Position numbers and translations under genes: made by a program | Source: Arthrobacter sp. MMS18-M83 | GTDB lineage: Bacteria; Actinomycetota; Actinomycetes; Actinomycetales; Micrococcaceae | Assembly (NCBI RefSeq): GCF_026683955.1 | Contig: NZ_CP113343.1 | Location: 1,240,001-1,304,000 of the forward strand | Length of the DNA: 64,000 nt | Direction of reading: 5' to 3' | The notes under the pieces: generated by a model | What the model saw: only the letters and a program-made list of their open reading frames with translations | Databases searched by the model: none | What the model was told of the DNA's origin: nothing | Part shown: positions 1 to 8,936 of the stretch, piece by piece | Numbering within the stretch: the first letter of the stretch is position 1 | How the letters are laid out: every line of letters begins with the position of its first letter

Positions 1-2
1 CC

Positions 3-632
3 CATGAAGACGCCTTCGAACTGGTCAGCAGCGACAACTTCGAGTGGGTCGTGACGGCGGCCATGTCGATCAGCGCCCACCTTGCCGATCGGAACTACTC
101 GCTGAGGTTCCTCGACGCCGCCGGGAATCCGGCATTCCGCAACTCCCACTCGGCCCCGGATCCCGAAACCGAGGAATTCAGCGGCTTGTGCGGCCTGCAA
201 TCCATTGCCGAGAGCCTGGCCGCAATTCAGCTCACCGGCGCACGGCATGTCCATGGCGAGCGCCGCAGGGAGGCCGCCGACGTCGTTGACGGTGTTGAGG
301 CGCCCTTCGACGACCACCTGATGGATAAACTGGCGGCACACCGCCTGCGCGGCCCCCTTCTCGCGTTGCTCGGAAATATGCCGCTCGCCGAGGCCCGTGC
401 CTTGGCGCCCGCCGCCGGCTACGGAGCCAATGCCTTCGCACTGGTGGTCACGGACCATCCCCACCATGCCCAGCCGATCATCGAAGCCTTGAAGCTGGGC
501 GGCTGGCGGGCCGTCGCCGTCAGCTCGAGAACGGATCTTCCTGCCGCATGGGCAGGTTTCGATCAAGGAGAGATTCTCGCGGCCGCTGCCGCAGCGATGG
601 ACGTCCGGCGCGGAGCGGCGGTGCCGCGATGA
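3..632 (+). CDS. DUF58 domain-containing protein, C-terminal part (5' end outside window)
   Basis: The reading frame is open from the window edge, so the N-terminus, including most of the DUF58 core, is missing. The visible ~209 residues are the variable C-terminal tail of a DUF58 (vWA-like) protein. The family usually sits in MoxR-DUF58-transglutaminase operons thought to act in cell-envelope assembly or protein maturation. Evidence is mainly context: the stop overlaps the ATG of the next gene, a DUF3488/transglutaminase protein, by 4 bp (ATGA), which is the standard pair. A moxR-type AAA ATPase would be expected upstream, outside the window. The identification is by neighbour and tail composition, so it is only moderately sure. 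Confidence 0.7.
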   Translation, partial: HEDAFELVSSDNFEWVVTAAMSISAHLADRNYSLRFLDAAGNPAFRNSHSAPDPETEEFSGLCGLQSIAESLAAIQLTGARHVHGERRREAADVVDGVEAPFDDHLMDKLAAHRLRGPLLALLGNMPLAEARALAPAAGYGANAFALVVTDHPHHAQPIIEALKLGGWRAVAVSSRTDLPAAWAGFDQGEILAAAAAAMDVRRGAAVPR

Positions 633-3199
633 CAACCACCTCCCGGCACGAGACTCCAGGACGGACTCCACGTTCGGCGTCGACGAGCACCGGCGAGGGA
701 GGAGCTTCCTCCGGTGGCCCGGGGAAGGTACCCCGCGCCCGAAAGCCGGGGCCCCGAGCCTACCCGTGGGCTATGTCCGCGGCCATCGCTATCGCCGTCC
801 TCGGGACAGCGCTCTCGCTCAATGGTGTCTTCAGGGGCTGGGCTTGGTTAGTTCCTGCGATCACCACGGTGTGTACCGTCGCAATGACGCTGGCTGTTCT
901 CCGTGCATTAAGGGCGCACGCGCTTCTCATCACTTTGGGCGGGCTCGTCTCGTTGGCGTTCATCCTGACCTCCACCTTCTTCCGCCAACAGAGCATCGCG
1001 GGCTTCGTGCCCTCCGGTGAGACATATGCCCAGTTCGGCAAGTTCCTGAAACGCGCGGGCGAAACTGTCGTCTCGGAGACTGCTCCCGTGGCCCCGAACG
1101 CCGGAATCGTGTTTGTCGCGTGCGCGAGCCTGGGCTTGGTGGTTGTCCTCATCGATGCATTGGCGGTTCCACTCGGAATGCCTGCCACAAGCGGTTTGGG
1201 TCTTCTGGCCGTCCTCGTTTTCCCGGCCACCATCAAGCCGCAAGGCGCGGGGCTGCTCGGGTTCCTTGCCACTGCCGTCGGTTTCATCCTGATCCTGGGG
1301 TGCAGCCAGTGGTTCGCGCCGGATTGGCGGCTACAGACTGACAATCCGCGCGGCGCGGGGCAGCTCAAGCGATCGACGGTGATCGGTGCCGTGGCCCTGG
1401 TTCTCGGGCTGCTGCTGCCCTTGGCGGTTCCAGGCTTCGAGCGCGGAACGTTTCCGGTGGGCTCGCGCCTGAACCCCTGGGGCGTCTCCAACGGCTTGAA
1501 CCCGATGATCACGCTCGGCAACAGCCTGCGGAATCCTACTGGCGACGGCCGCATCACCTACGCCACGAGTTCCACTGCCCCCGTTTACCTGCGTTCTGTC
1601 ACTATTGACAAGTTCGACGGCGATACCTGGGCGCCGGACGACCGCGAAGCTTCCCGGCGCATCGGCCCCGGCCGGGTGGCACCGGACTATCCGCTCCCCT
1701 CCGATTTGGTGCGCCAGCTGACGGTGATAGATACCGGGCAGTTCACCAGTCCCTACCTGCCGGTTCCTTATGCTCCAACGGCCGTGAACGGGCTGAGCGG
1801 ACGCTGGTCCTGGGATCCCGAAACCCTCGGCATCCGCGCCGAGGATACCAACACGCGGAACCAGCAGTACACGGTATTTTCGGCGTTGCCAGCCCTGACC
1901 TCAGCGACGTTGAGCCAGGACAATGCCCGGCCCACGTCCATCTCGCAGGATTTCATCCAAGTGCCAAACAACGTTCCGGACATTGTGAAGAACACGGCCA
2001 AGACCGTGACTGCTGGCGCCAACGACAACTACGCCAAGGCGATGGCGATCCAGAGCTATCTACGCTCGCCGAAGTTCAGCTACTCCCTACAGGCTCCGGT
2101 CCAGGGCGGTTATGACGGCAACGGCTTGTCCGTGCTGGCGGATTTCCTCGAACAGAAGAGCGGCTATTGCGTCCACTTCGCGTCGGCCATGGCCGTCATG
2201 GCGCGGCTGTCCGGAATCCCGAGCCGCATCGCCGTGGGCTACGCGCCGGGCCACTCCACCGGCGTTACCGTTGCCGTCGCAGGTCAGGAACCCCTGCCGG
2301 AGTTCGCGGTGGATGCCCGTGACGCCCACGCCTGGCCCGAACTCTATTTCGAAGGCGCTGGTTGGGTCGCCTTTGAACCGACCCCTTCGCGCGGTGTGGT
2401 CCCACCCTATGCGGCCGAACCGACGTCGGAGGGCGGCCAGAGCACCAATCTGCACGACGAAAACCTGACCCCGGGGTCCGTGACCCCCCAGCCGGGCGCC
2501 CCGACGGTACCGCCCCTTGCCGGACCCGGCGTTGGAGGGACCACGTCCGCGGGCTCCGCAACCTTGCTGGACGTCGTCGCCGGGGCGCTCCTTGTGGCGG
2601 TATTGGCAGCCCTCCCGCGGCTGGTCCGCTCCGGCATCAGGGCGCGGCGCCTGAAACCGCCACTGACCCGGCGGAACGGTTCCGGGGGCCGCGTCAGGCC
2701 GGCCCCACCCAGCGATGGTCCTGTATTGGCGTGGGCCGAGCTTCGGGACCTCGCCACCGACTACGGCGTACCACCGGTGCCCAGCGAAACGCCGCGGCAC
2801 TTCGCGGCACGATTGCGCAACTCAACTGCACTTGGAGCGCCGGCCGCTTCGCCGTCGGGAGCCGCCGACGACGCCGGGCAGCAGGCGGTTGCGTTGCTCA
2901 CCGTCGACTTCGAGCGGCAACGTTACGGTCCCCCGACGGATCCAGCGGCGGACGGCGCAACGGAGCAAGCAAACGCGACAGCAGCGGGCAGGATCGCCGC
3001 TGTCCGTGCCGCACTGCGGCGCAATGCCACGTGGTTCGCAACCTTCCGCGCGGACTGGTTCCCGCGGTCCTTGATGTCCCGGTGGTTCCAACTCGTATGG
3101 ACGCCGTTCCGCTGGCTGGGTGGCATTTCAGTGGCGGCAGCACGCCGGGTGGCGGCATCCTGGCAAAGCCTCTTCGGCTCCATCCGCTGGCGGCGTTGA
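629..3199 (+). CDS. Transglutaminase-domain membrane protein (DUF3488/TgpA-like)
   Basis: An 856-residue inner-membrane protein. I chose the ATG that overlaps the upstream stop rather than an in-frame start 81 bp earlier. The first ~240 residues carry six or so hydrophobic segments (DUF3488). An extracytoplasmic transglutaminase core follows, with the cysteine in SGYCVHFASAMAVMARL, the histidine in DARDAHAWPEL and a downstream aspartate/proline motif (FEPTPSRG). After it come a Pro/Ser linker, one more membrane helix near residue 640 and a basic cytoplasmic tail (DUF4129-like). Family members such as Pseudomonas TgpA are envelope proteins of unclear substrate. It is coupled to the DUF58 gene and presumably works with it. 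Confidence 0.9.
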   Translation: MTTTSRHETPGRTPRSASTSTGEGGASSGGPGKVPRARKPGPRAYPWAMSAAIAIAVLGTALSLNGVFRGWAWLVPAITTVCTVAMTLAVLRALRAHALLITLGGLVSLAFILTSTFFRQQSIAGFVPSGETYAQFGKFLKRAGETVVSETAPVAPNAGIVFVACASLGLVVVLIDALAVPLGMPATSGLGLLAVLVFPATIKPQGAGLLGFLATAVGFILILGCSQWFAPDWRLQTDNPRGAGQLKRSTVIGAVALVLGLLLPLAVPGFERGTFPVGSRLNPWGVSNGLNPMITLGNSLRNPTGDGRITYATSSTAPVYLRSVTIDKFDGDTWAPDDREASRRIGPGRVAPDYPLPSDLVRQLTVIDTGQFTSPYLPVPYAPTAVNGLSGRWSWDPETLGIRAEDTNTRNQQYTVFSALPALTSATLSQDNARPTSISQDFIQVPNNVPDIVKNTAKTVTAGANDNYAKAMAIQSYLRSPKFSYSLQAPVQGGYDGNGLSVLADFLEQKSGYCVHFASAMAVMARLSGIPSRIAVGYAPGHSTGVTVAVAGQEPLPEFAVDARDAHAWPELYFEGAGWVAFEPTPSRGVVPPYAAEPTSEGGQSTNLHDENLTPGSVTPQPGAPTVPPLAGPGVGGTTSAGSATLLDVVAGALLVAVLAALPRLVRSGIRARRLKPPLTRRNGSGGRVRPAPPSDGPVLAWAELRDLATDYGVPPVPSETPRHFAARLRNSTALGAPAASPSGAADDAGQQAVALLTVDFERQRYGPPTDPAADGATEQANATAAGRIAAVRAALRRNATWFATFRADWFPRSLMSRWFQLVWTPFRWLGGISVAAARRVAASWQSLFGSIRWRR

Positions 3200-3201
3200 G
3201 A

Positions 3202-3267
3202 CCCAACTGACTGGCAGTTGTTGTCGTATACAGGCCGCTAAACGACAACTACTGCGAGTTAGTTGGG
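3202..3267. repeat. Palindromic intergenic repeat, copy 1
   Basis: The 66-bp imperfect inverted repeat begins 3 bp after the transglutaminase stop. Its ends are CCCAACT and AGTTGGG, and the inner arms are GTTGTTGTCGT and ACGACAAC. Related copies lie at 43446-43511 and, interrupted, at 46091-46151 plus 47851 onward. It sits between a + strand gene end and the 3' end of gabD, so it may also serve as a bidirectional stop. This looks like a REP-type dispersed element. Confidence 0.75.
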
Positions 3268-3281
3268 CGAGGAACGCTTTG

Positions 3282-4763
3282 CTAGTCGGCGTAAGGATCA
3301 GCGATGCCGACGTACTGGGTAGTGAGGTATTCCTCGATGCCTTCGAAGCCGCCTTCACGGCCCAGGCCGGACTGCTTCACACCACCGAAGGGCGCCGCTG
3401 CGTTGGAGATGACGCCGGCGTTGAGGCCGAGCATGCCGGTCTCGATCCTTTCACTGACGCGCAGGCCCCGGTTCAGGTCCTTGGTGTAGACGTAGGCGAC
3501 CAGGCCGTATTCGGTGTTGTTGGCCAGCTTGATGGCTTCGTCTTCGCTCTTGAAGGTGATGATCGGGGCCACCGGTCCGAAGATTTCTTCCTTCAGGATG
3601 CGGGCGTCCGCGGAGACATTCTTGAGCACGGTGGGCTGGTAGAAGTAGCCGGGGCCATCTACCGGGGCACCGCCGGTGACGGCAATTGCGCCGTTGGCAA
3701 CGGCGTCGGACACCAAGGCGTGCACTCCGTTGCGGGCCTTGCCGTCGATCAGCGGGCCAACAGTGGAGTCCGGCTCAGTGCCACGGGCCGTGTTGAGTGC
3801 GGCGATCTTGGCAGCGAATTTGTCGGCGAAGGAATCGGCGATGGAGTCGTGCACAATGAAGCGGTTGGCGGCCGTGCAGGCCTCGCCCATGTTGCGCATC
3901 TTGGCGGCCACGGCGCCTTCGACGGCCTTGTCCAGGTCGGCGTCCTCGAAGACCACGAACGGGGCGTTGCCGCCGAGTTCCATGGAGCTGCGGAGGACCT
4001 TGTCGGCGGCTTCGCGCATGAGGGACTGCCCGACGGCGGTGGAACCCGTGAAGGAGATCTTGCGCAGGCGGTCGTCCTTGATGAGGGGCCCTGTGACTGC
4101 GCCTGCCGTGGAGGTCTGGATAACGTTGAGCACGCCTGCGGGGAGGCCGGCTTCCTGCATGACCTGCGCGAAGAGCAGGCTGGTCAGCGGGGTCAGGTTG
4201 GCGGGCTTGAGCACCATGGTGCAGCCGGCGGCAACCGCGGGGGCAATCTTGCGGGTAGCCATGGCCAGCGGGAAGTTCCACGGGGTGATCAGCAGGCAGG
4301 GACCAACAGGCTTCTTCTGGACCAGGATGCGGTTCTTGCCGTCCGGGGCCGCGGAGTAGCGGCCGCTGACACGGACGGCTTCCTCGGAGAACCAGCGCAG
4401 GAACTCCGCGCCATAGGCTACTTCGCCGCGGGCTTCGGCCAAGGGCTTGCCCATTTCCAAGGTCATGAGCAGGGCGAAGTCCTCGGCGCGTGCCGTGACC
4501 AGCTCGAAGGCGCGGCGCAGGATTTCGCCACGCTCGCGGGGAGCGGTACGGGCCCAGGAGGCCTGGGCTGCAGCAGCAGCGTCCAGCGCCGCGGCGCCGT
4601 CCTCCACTCCGGCGTCGGAGATGCTCATGAGCACCTTGCCCGTCGAGGGATCCTCGACGTCGAACGTCTTGCCGGACGCCGCAGGCAGCCACTGTCCGTT
4701 GATGAGAAGCCCGGTGGGAACGGACGCAAGAAGTTCGCTTTCGCGATCGGCGGTAACAGTCAC
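3282..4763 (-). CDS. gabD: Succinate-semialdehyde dehydrogenase (NAD(P)+)
   Basis: A 493-residue aldehyde dehydrogenase superfamily protein, full length for the GabD group. It would oxidise succinate semialdehyde to succinate in the last step of the GABA shunt, in the cytoplasm. Visible motifs are the catalytic glutamate in MELGGNAPFVVF, the catalytic cysteine in NMGEACTAANRF, the cofactor-binding stretch FTGSTAVGQSL and the C-terminal FGGVKQSGLGREGG, all typical of the SSADH branch. The start is a GTG with GGAG five bases upstream. No gabT lies nearby, so it appears to be a stand-alone gene. A related semialdehyde substrate cannot be excluded. Confidence 0.93.
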   Translation of the reverse strand: MTVTADRESELLASVPTGLLINGQWLPAASGKTFDVEDPSTGKVLMSISDAGVEDGAAALDAAAAAQASWARTAPRERGEILRRAFELVTARAEDFALLMTLEMGKPLAEARGEVAYGAEFLRWFSEEAVRVSGRYSAAPDGKNRILVQKKPVGPCLLITPWNFPLAMATRKIAPAVAAGCTMVLKPANLTPLTSLLFAQVMQEAGLPAGVLNVIQTSTAGAVTGPLIKDDRLRKISFTGSTAVGQSLMREAADKVLRSSMELGGNAPFVVFEDADLDKAVEGAVAAKMRNMGEACTAANRFIVHDSIADSFADKFAAKIAALNTARGTEPDSTVGPLIDGKARNGVHALVSDAVANGAIAVTGGAPVDGPGYFYQPTVLKNVSADARILKEEIFGPVAPIITFKSEDEAIKLANNTEYGLVAYVYTKDLNRGLRVSERIETGMLGLNAGVISNAAAPFGGVKQSGLGREGGFEGIEEYLTTQYVGIADPYAD

Positions 4764-4779
4764 AGTGACTCCTTCGTCA

Positions 4780-4808
4780 GTTGGTGCACGTTGTAGGGAT
4801 GCACCAAC
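4780..4808. promoter_or_regulatory. Inverted repeat upstream of gabD (candidate operator)
   Basis: The 9-bp perfect arms GTTGGTGCA and TGCACCAAC are separated by 11 bp, which makes a two-turn dyad 17 bp upstream of the gabD start codon. The position suits a repressor or activator site. No regulator gene is adjacent, so the binding protein is unknown. Confidence 0.5.
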
Positions 4809-4950
4809 ACTTGATTTTGTGGAATTACTGCCACGGTACTGCCCGCCGCGAAGCAGTGTCTACGCCTTCGCGCACTGCCGCGACAGCAACAGTTTGTGCA
4901 GTTGCACAGCCATTTCCCGAAGCGCAAGCCACCGCGCGGAGAGCACCGCC

Positions 4951-5925
4951 CTAACGCGCCGCGAGCACGGCAGAGTACAACTCACGCTTGCTGACGCGGG
5001 CCTCTTCGGCCACGGCAGCCACCGCTTCCTTGAGCCTGACGCCCTTGGCCATGAGTTCGTTGACCGCGGCGACGTGGTCTTCGGGCTTGCCTGCCGCCTG
5101 TTCGGGTGCCCCTGCCACCACTACGGCAATCTCCCCGCGAACCTCGTTGTTTTCAGCCCATTCGAGCAGTTCCCGGACGGTTCCCCTGATGACTTCCTCA
5201 TAGGTCTTGGTCAATTCGCGGCACACTGCGATGCGGCGGTCCGCGCCGAACCGCTCATGGAGGGCGCGGAGCATTGGCTCAAGCCGGTGCGGTGCTTCGA
5301 AGAACACCATCGTCCGGCGTTCGTTGCCAAGGTCCGCAAGCCGGGAACTGCGTTCGCCGGCTTTGCGCGGCAGGAATCCTTCAAAGCAGAACCGGTCCGT
5401 GGGCAGCCCCGAAAGCGCCAGCGCGGTCAAGACGGCGGACGGCCCTGGAAAGGCGGTGACGAAGAGCCCGGCCGCCACCGCTCCCTCCACGAGGCGGAAG
5501 CCCGGGTCGGACACCGCGGGCATCCCGGCATCGCTCACCATGATGATGGTCTTGCCCGCCCTGACATGGTCCAGGAGTTCCTCGGTCTTGGCGGCCTCGT
5601 TGTGCTCGTGGTAGCTGATGACGCGGCCGGACACAGTAATACCGAGCGACTGGACCAGCCGATGCAGGCGTCGGGTGTCCTCTGCGGCGACGATGTCGGC
5701 GGTCTGAAGCAATTCGATGAGCCGACTGGAGGCATCGCCGACGTTGCCGATGGGAGTGGCGGCCAGCACGATCCGGCCCACGCCGTCAGGAAGTGCGGGA
5801 AGGGCCTGCGGCTCAACGGTCTCTGCGGGGGTGTCCATGGACTCCGCGGGGGTGTCCGTGGACTCCGCGGGCTCCGCGGAGGCAGGATCGGGGGCTTCAT
5901 CCGGGGAGCTCAGCTGTTCAGTCAC
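4951..5925 (-). CDS. rsmI: 16S rRNA (cytidine(1402)-2'-O)-methyltransferase
   Basis: A tetrapyrrole-methylase-fold SAM enzyme that 2'-O-methylates C1402 in the decoding centre of 16S rRNA. The catalytic domain starts near residue 48 (GRIVLAATPIGNVGDASSRL). It contains the AEDTRR, SDAGMPAVSDPGFRLV and TAFPGPSAVLTALALSGLP motifs characteristic of RsmI, and ends with the helical RsmI tail (VSKRELYSAVLAAR). The 324-residue length exceeds the usual ~280 because of an acidic N-terminal leader of repeated PAES-T/M-DT units. The GTG start is 107 bp from the divergent mannosyltransferase gene, the same pairing seen in other actinobacteria. Confidence 0.95.
   Translation of the reverse strand: MTEQLSSPDEAPDPASAEPAESTDTPAESMDTPAETVEPQALPALPDGVGRIVLAATPIGNVGDASSRLIELLQTADIVAAEDTRRLHRLVQSLGITVSGRVISYHEHNEAAKTEELLDHVRAGKTIIMVSDAGMPAVSDPGFRLVEGAVAAGLFVTAFPGPSAVLTALALSGLPTDRFCFEGFLPRKAGERSSRLADLGNERRTMVFFEAPHRLEPMLRALHERFGADRRIAVCRELTKTYEEVIRGTVRELLEWAENNEVRGEIAVVVAGAPEQAAGKPEDHVAAVNELMAKGVRLKEAVAAVAEEARVSKRELYSAVLAAR
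5822..5863. repeat. 21-bp tandem repeat in the rsmI N-terminal region
   Basis: Two adjacent 21-bp units (TCYGCGGGGGTGTCCRTGGAC) are followed by a partial third. They encode the repeated seven-residue motif of the acidic leader, so a change in copy number would stay in frame. Confidence 0.7.
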
Positions 5926-6032
5926 CCGTCCAGCCTAGTGCCCCGGTGCCCCTTCGGCCTGTGCAGGGCTGCTCCGCCGGCCTCCCATGCCGCTTTCAGG
6001 GAGCTACCGGAGGCAAAAGGTAGCATGGCTGA

Positions 6033-7679
6033 GTGATCGATACCTCCGTGCGCCCCGCCCCGCAAACCTGGTTGACACGGCCCCGCGAGGCGTTCAGCGC
6101 AGAGGCCCTGCGTTCGCGGCTGATTGGCAGCATCCAGAGTTGGCGGGACTACCCGCCGTCCTTGAGACTGTGGTTCTGGTTGATCCCCACCATCACTGCC
6201 GTAATCGGCGGGATCCTGCGTTTTGTCCGCCTCGACGCCCCCCATAGCCTCGTGTTCGACGAGACCTACTATGTCAAGGACGCCTACTCCCTACTGGTCA
6301 GCGGATACGAGCGGAGCTGGCCGGACAAAGCCAACGATGCCTTCAACGCGGGCAACCCCAACATCCTGCTCAACTCCCCCGAATACGTGGTACATCCCCC
6401 GGTAGGAAAGTGGATGATCGCCTTCGGGATGTGGCTATTCGGTTCGGACAATTACTTCGGCTGGCGATTCTCCGCAGCCCTGACGGGTACTCTCTCCATT
6501 TTCCTGATCGCCTTGATCGCCCTGAAGCTGTTCCGTTCCCACATCCTGGGCGCGGTCGCGGGGCTACTGCTCGCCGTCGACGGCCACCACTTGGTCATGT
6601 CGCGCACTTCCCTGCTGGACATCTTCCTGATGTTTTGGCTGCTCGCGGCGTTTGGTGCCCTGCTGATGGACCGCGACGACGGTCGGCGCCGTCTAGCGGC
6701 ACGGCTCGCCGCGCTTGCGGGCACGTCGAAGGACGGCCGGCCAACGCCATCGCAACTCGCCTCAGGGCCGTCGCTTGGATTTCGATGGTGGCGCTTGGCG
6801 GCCGGCGTTTGCCTAGGCCTGGCGGTCGGCACGAAATGGTCGGCACTGTTCTTCGTGGCCGGTTTCGGCTTGATGACGGTCTTCTGGGACATGAGCGCGC
6901 GGCGCATCGCAGGCATTCGGAGTTGGCCCAGCTCCGCGATCATCAAAGACGGCGTGCCGGCGTTCTTCACCATGATCCCGGTGGCCGGAGCCGTGTACTT
7001 GTCCACATGGACCGGCTGGTTCCTTTCCAAGGACGCCTACTACCGGCAATGGGCCGAAACGAATCCTTCCGCCACCTGGGGATGGATTCCCGGACCGTTG
7101 CGATCACTTGCTTATTACCACATGGAGGCCTACAACTTCCATCAAGGCCTCAGCTCACCCCACCCTTATCAATCGAGTCCGTGGAGCTGGCTGGTCATGG
7201 GGCGGCCCACGTCGTTCTACTACGAGTCGCCCAAGCAGGGAACGTCCGGTTGCGACCTATCGAGCTGTACCTCGGCAATCCTGTCCGTGGGCAATCCTGT
7301 GATCTGGTGGGGTGCGACGATTGCCCTCTTCGTGGTGCTTTTCTGGTGGGCCGGACGACGCGACTGGCGGGCGGGAGCCATCCTGGCGGGGGTCGCTGCA
7401 GGGTATCTGCCGTGGTTCATGTATCCAGACCGCACGATGTTCTACTTTTACGCCCTCTCCTTCGAACCCTTCCTGGTCTTGGCCCTGGTCTACGGATTGG
7501 GGCTTGCTCTGGGCAAGAGCAGCGCTCCCCCGTGGCGCCGACGCTCGGGGCTCTACGTGGTGGGGCTGGTGGTGGTTCTTGCCGTGCTGCTGTCGGCGTT
7601 CTTCTACCCGGTGTGGACGGCGGAAGTGATCAGCTACCAGGACTGGCGTATGCGTATGTGGATGCCGTCCTGGATCTAG
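6033..7679 (+). CDS. Dolichyl-phosphate-mannose--protein O-mannosyltransferase (PMT family)
   Basis: A 548-residue polytopic membrane protein of glycosyltransferase family 39. It transfers mannose from polyprenyl-phosphomannose to Ser/Thr of secreted proteins on the outer face of the membrane. The first extracytoplasmic loop has the essential acidic pair in LVFDETYYVKDAYSLL. About ten hydrophobic segments follow, and the C-terminal four-helix PMT_4TMC region is present (MYPDRTMFYFYALSFEPF). Length matches actinobacterial Pmt proteins. The GTG start is divergent from rsmI, and the 3' end is only 3 bp from the convergent TIGR01906 gene. Function in this organism is inferred from the family. Confidence 0.92.
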   Translation: MIDTSVRPAPQTWLTRPREAFSAEALRSRLIGSIQSWRDYPPSLRLWFWLIPTITAVIGGILRFVRLDAPHSLVFDETYYVKDAYSLLVSGYERSWPDKANDAFNAGNPNILLNSPEYVVHPPVGKWMIAFGMWLFGSDNYFGWRFSAALTGTLSIFLIALIALKLFRSHILGAVAGLLLAVDGHHLVMSRTSLLDIFLMFWLLAAFGALLMDRDDGRRRLAARLAALAGTSKDGRPTPSQLASGPSLGFRWWRLAAGVCLGLAVGTKWSALFFVAGFGLMTVFWDMSARRIAGIRSWPSSAIIKDGVPAFFTMIPVAGAVYLSTWTGWFLSKDAYYRQWAETNPSATWGWIPGPLRSLAYYHMEAYNFHQGLSSPHPYQSSPWSWLVMGRPTSFYYESPKQGTSGCDLSSCTSAILSVGNPVIWWGATIALFVVLFWWAGRRDWRAGAILAGVAAGYLPWFMYPDRTMFYFYALSFEPFLVLALVYGLGLALGKSSAPPWRRRSGLYVVGLVVVLAVLLSAFFYPVWTAEVISYQDWRMRMWMPSWI

Positions 7680-7682
7680 CCA

Positions 7683-8791
7683 CTACTTTTCGAGCGGGCC
7701 GTCCCAGGAGGAGGTCGCCTCCGCATCCGCGGGGGCTTCCGCAGCCGCGTCGTCCTTGGCCGGCAGTCCGCGACGGCGGCGGGTAGGCCAGGTGAAGATG
7801 AGCGTCAGCAGGGCGACGACGAAGACCAACGCGCCGATCACTATTCCGGCGTCCATCCAGAACTGCCCAGGGAACAAACGGATCAGGGTGTCGTCGAGGG
7901 AAAATGTCCAGGTGCCATTCGCGAAGAAGATCTGGTGGAACTCCGTGAAGAACTGTTGCCAGCCAAGGGCGGCAAGCGTGCCCAGCCCCAGGATGAGCAC
8001 AAGAGTGACGATCGAACCGGCGAACAGGCCGCGGCGGATTCCGCCAGAGCCGCGCTTACGCAGGTACAGCATGGCGATGATGCCAATGATGATCATGAGG
8101 GCGCCCGCACCGAATGCGGAGAGTATCACGGTCTTGACGTCGGCCATGTGGGAGACTTCTCCCTCCTTGAACAGCTTCTCGCCGTTCCGGTTGACCAGCT
8201 CGCCCAAGTAGCGCGGACCGGACCAGTTGCTGAGGTAGTCCACGGCATAGGAACCGTAGGTAATCCGGTCATCGGCATTGAAGCCATAGCCGTCGCCCGG
8301 GAACCCCGGCCGGTAGTACTCCACCCACAGAAACAACGGGCTGGCCACGGCGCGGATTGCCAGCACCAGGAGGACCACCGGGTAGAAGACGGCCAGCAGG
8401 ACCTGGAAAATGCGCGGAGCCACGGGCTTGGCGTTGGCAGCCTCCTCGCGCTCGTGGTTGCGGCGTTCCACCTCGGACTCGGGGGGCGGACCTGAAGGGC
8501 CGACGTCGGCAGGGGCTCGGCGAAGAGCGCCGGTTCCGGCCCGGCTTCGGCCGCCTCGGCGGCCTTGCGGTCGGCCCGGCTCCCGGGCTGTCCGGTCGCG
8601 GATTCAACCGCCGGCTTACCCTCGGGCACCGACTTCGTGGAAGAGTCCTGGCCTCCGTCAGCAGCCATTGCCGTGCGCGTGTCCGGGGCCGCGGACTTGG
8701 TGGCGGGCTTCATCCAATCGAAGGCCGGCTCATTGCCGTCGTCATGGATATTCGCGTCCGGGTCTTTGGGGATCGGGCTCTTCTCGGTCAC
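7683..8791 (-). CDS. TIGR01906 family integral membrane protein, with an apparent one-base frameshift
   Basis: The membrane core (VAPRIFQVLLAVFYPVVLLV onward, four to five helices, with the YRPGFPGDGYGF and TYGSYAVDYLSN motifs of the TIGR01906 family) is read in one frame from about 8471 down to 7683. Upstream in the neighbouring frame is a plausible acidic N-terminus starting at GTG 8791 (TEKSPIPKDPDANIHDDG...) with GGAAG before it. The two frames join naturally if the six-C run (coding strand; 8481-8486) had one more base: ...ALQVRPP/ESEVERRNHER. The joined protein would be 369 residues. As written, only a shorter product from GTG 8471 (262 residues) keeps the core. Function is unknown. Confidence 0.75.
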
Positions 8792-8936
8792 TTCAATTTC
8801 ACTTCCGTAGGATTCACATGCCGGCGCGGGAACGGTCCGCTGGCAATCTTCTCTGTCTTCGAGCCTACAGTCCGCCCTTGCGGAGGGACGAGGAGCCACC
8901 CCGGCGAAGCCGGATTGCGACCGGACCCACGTGCCG

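Noticed and set aside
3120..4796. 558-codon open frame antisense to gabD
   Set aside because: It mirrors gabD in a high-GC genome, has no recognisable domain and starts inside the transglutaminase gene; gabD on the other strand is fully conserved.
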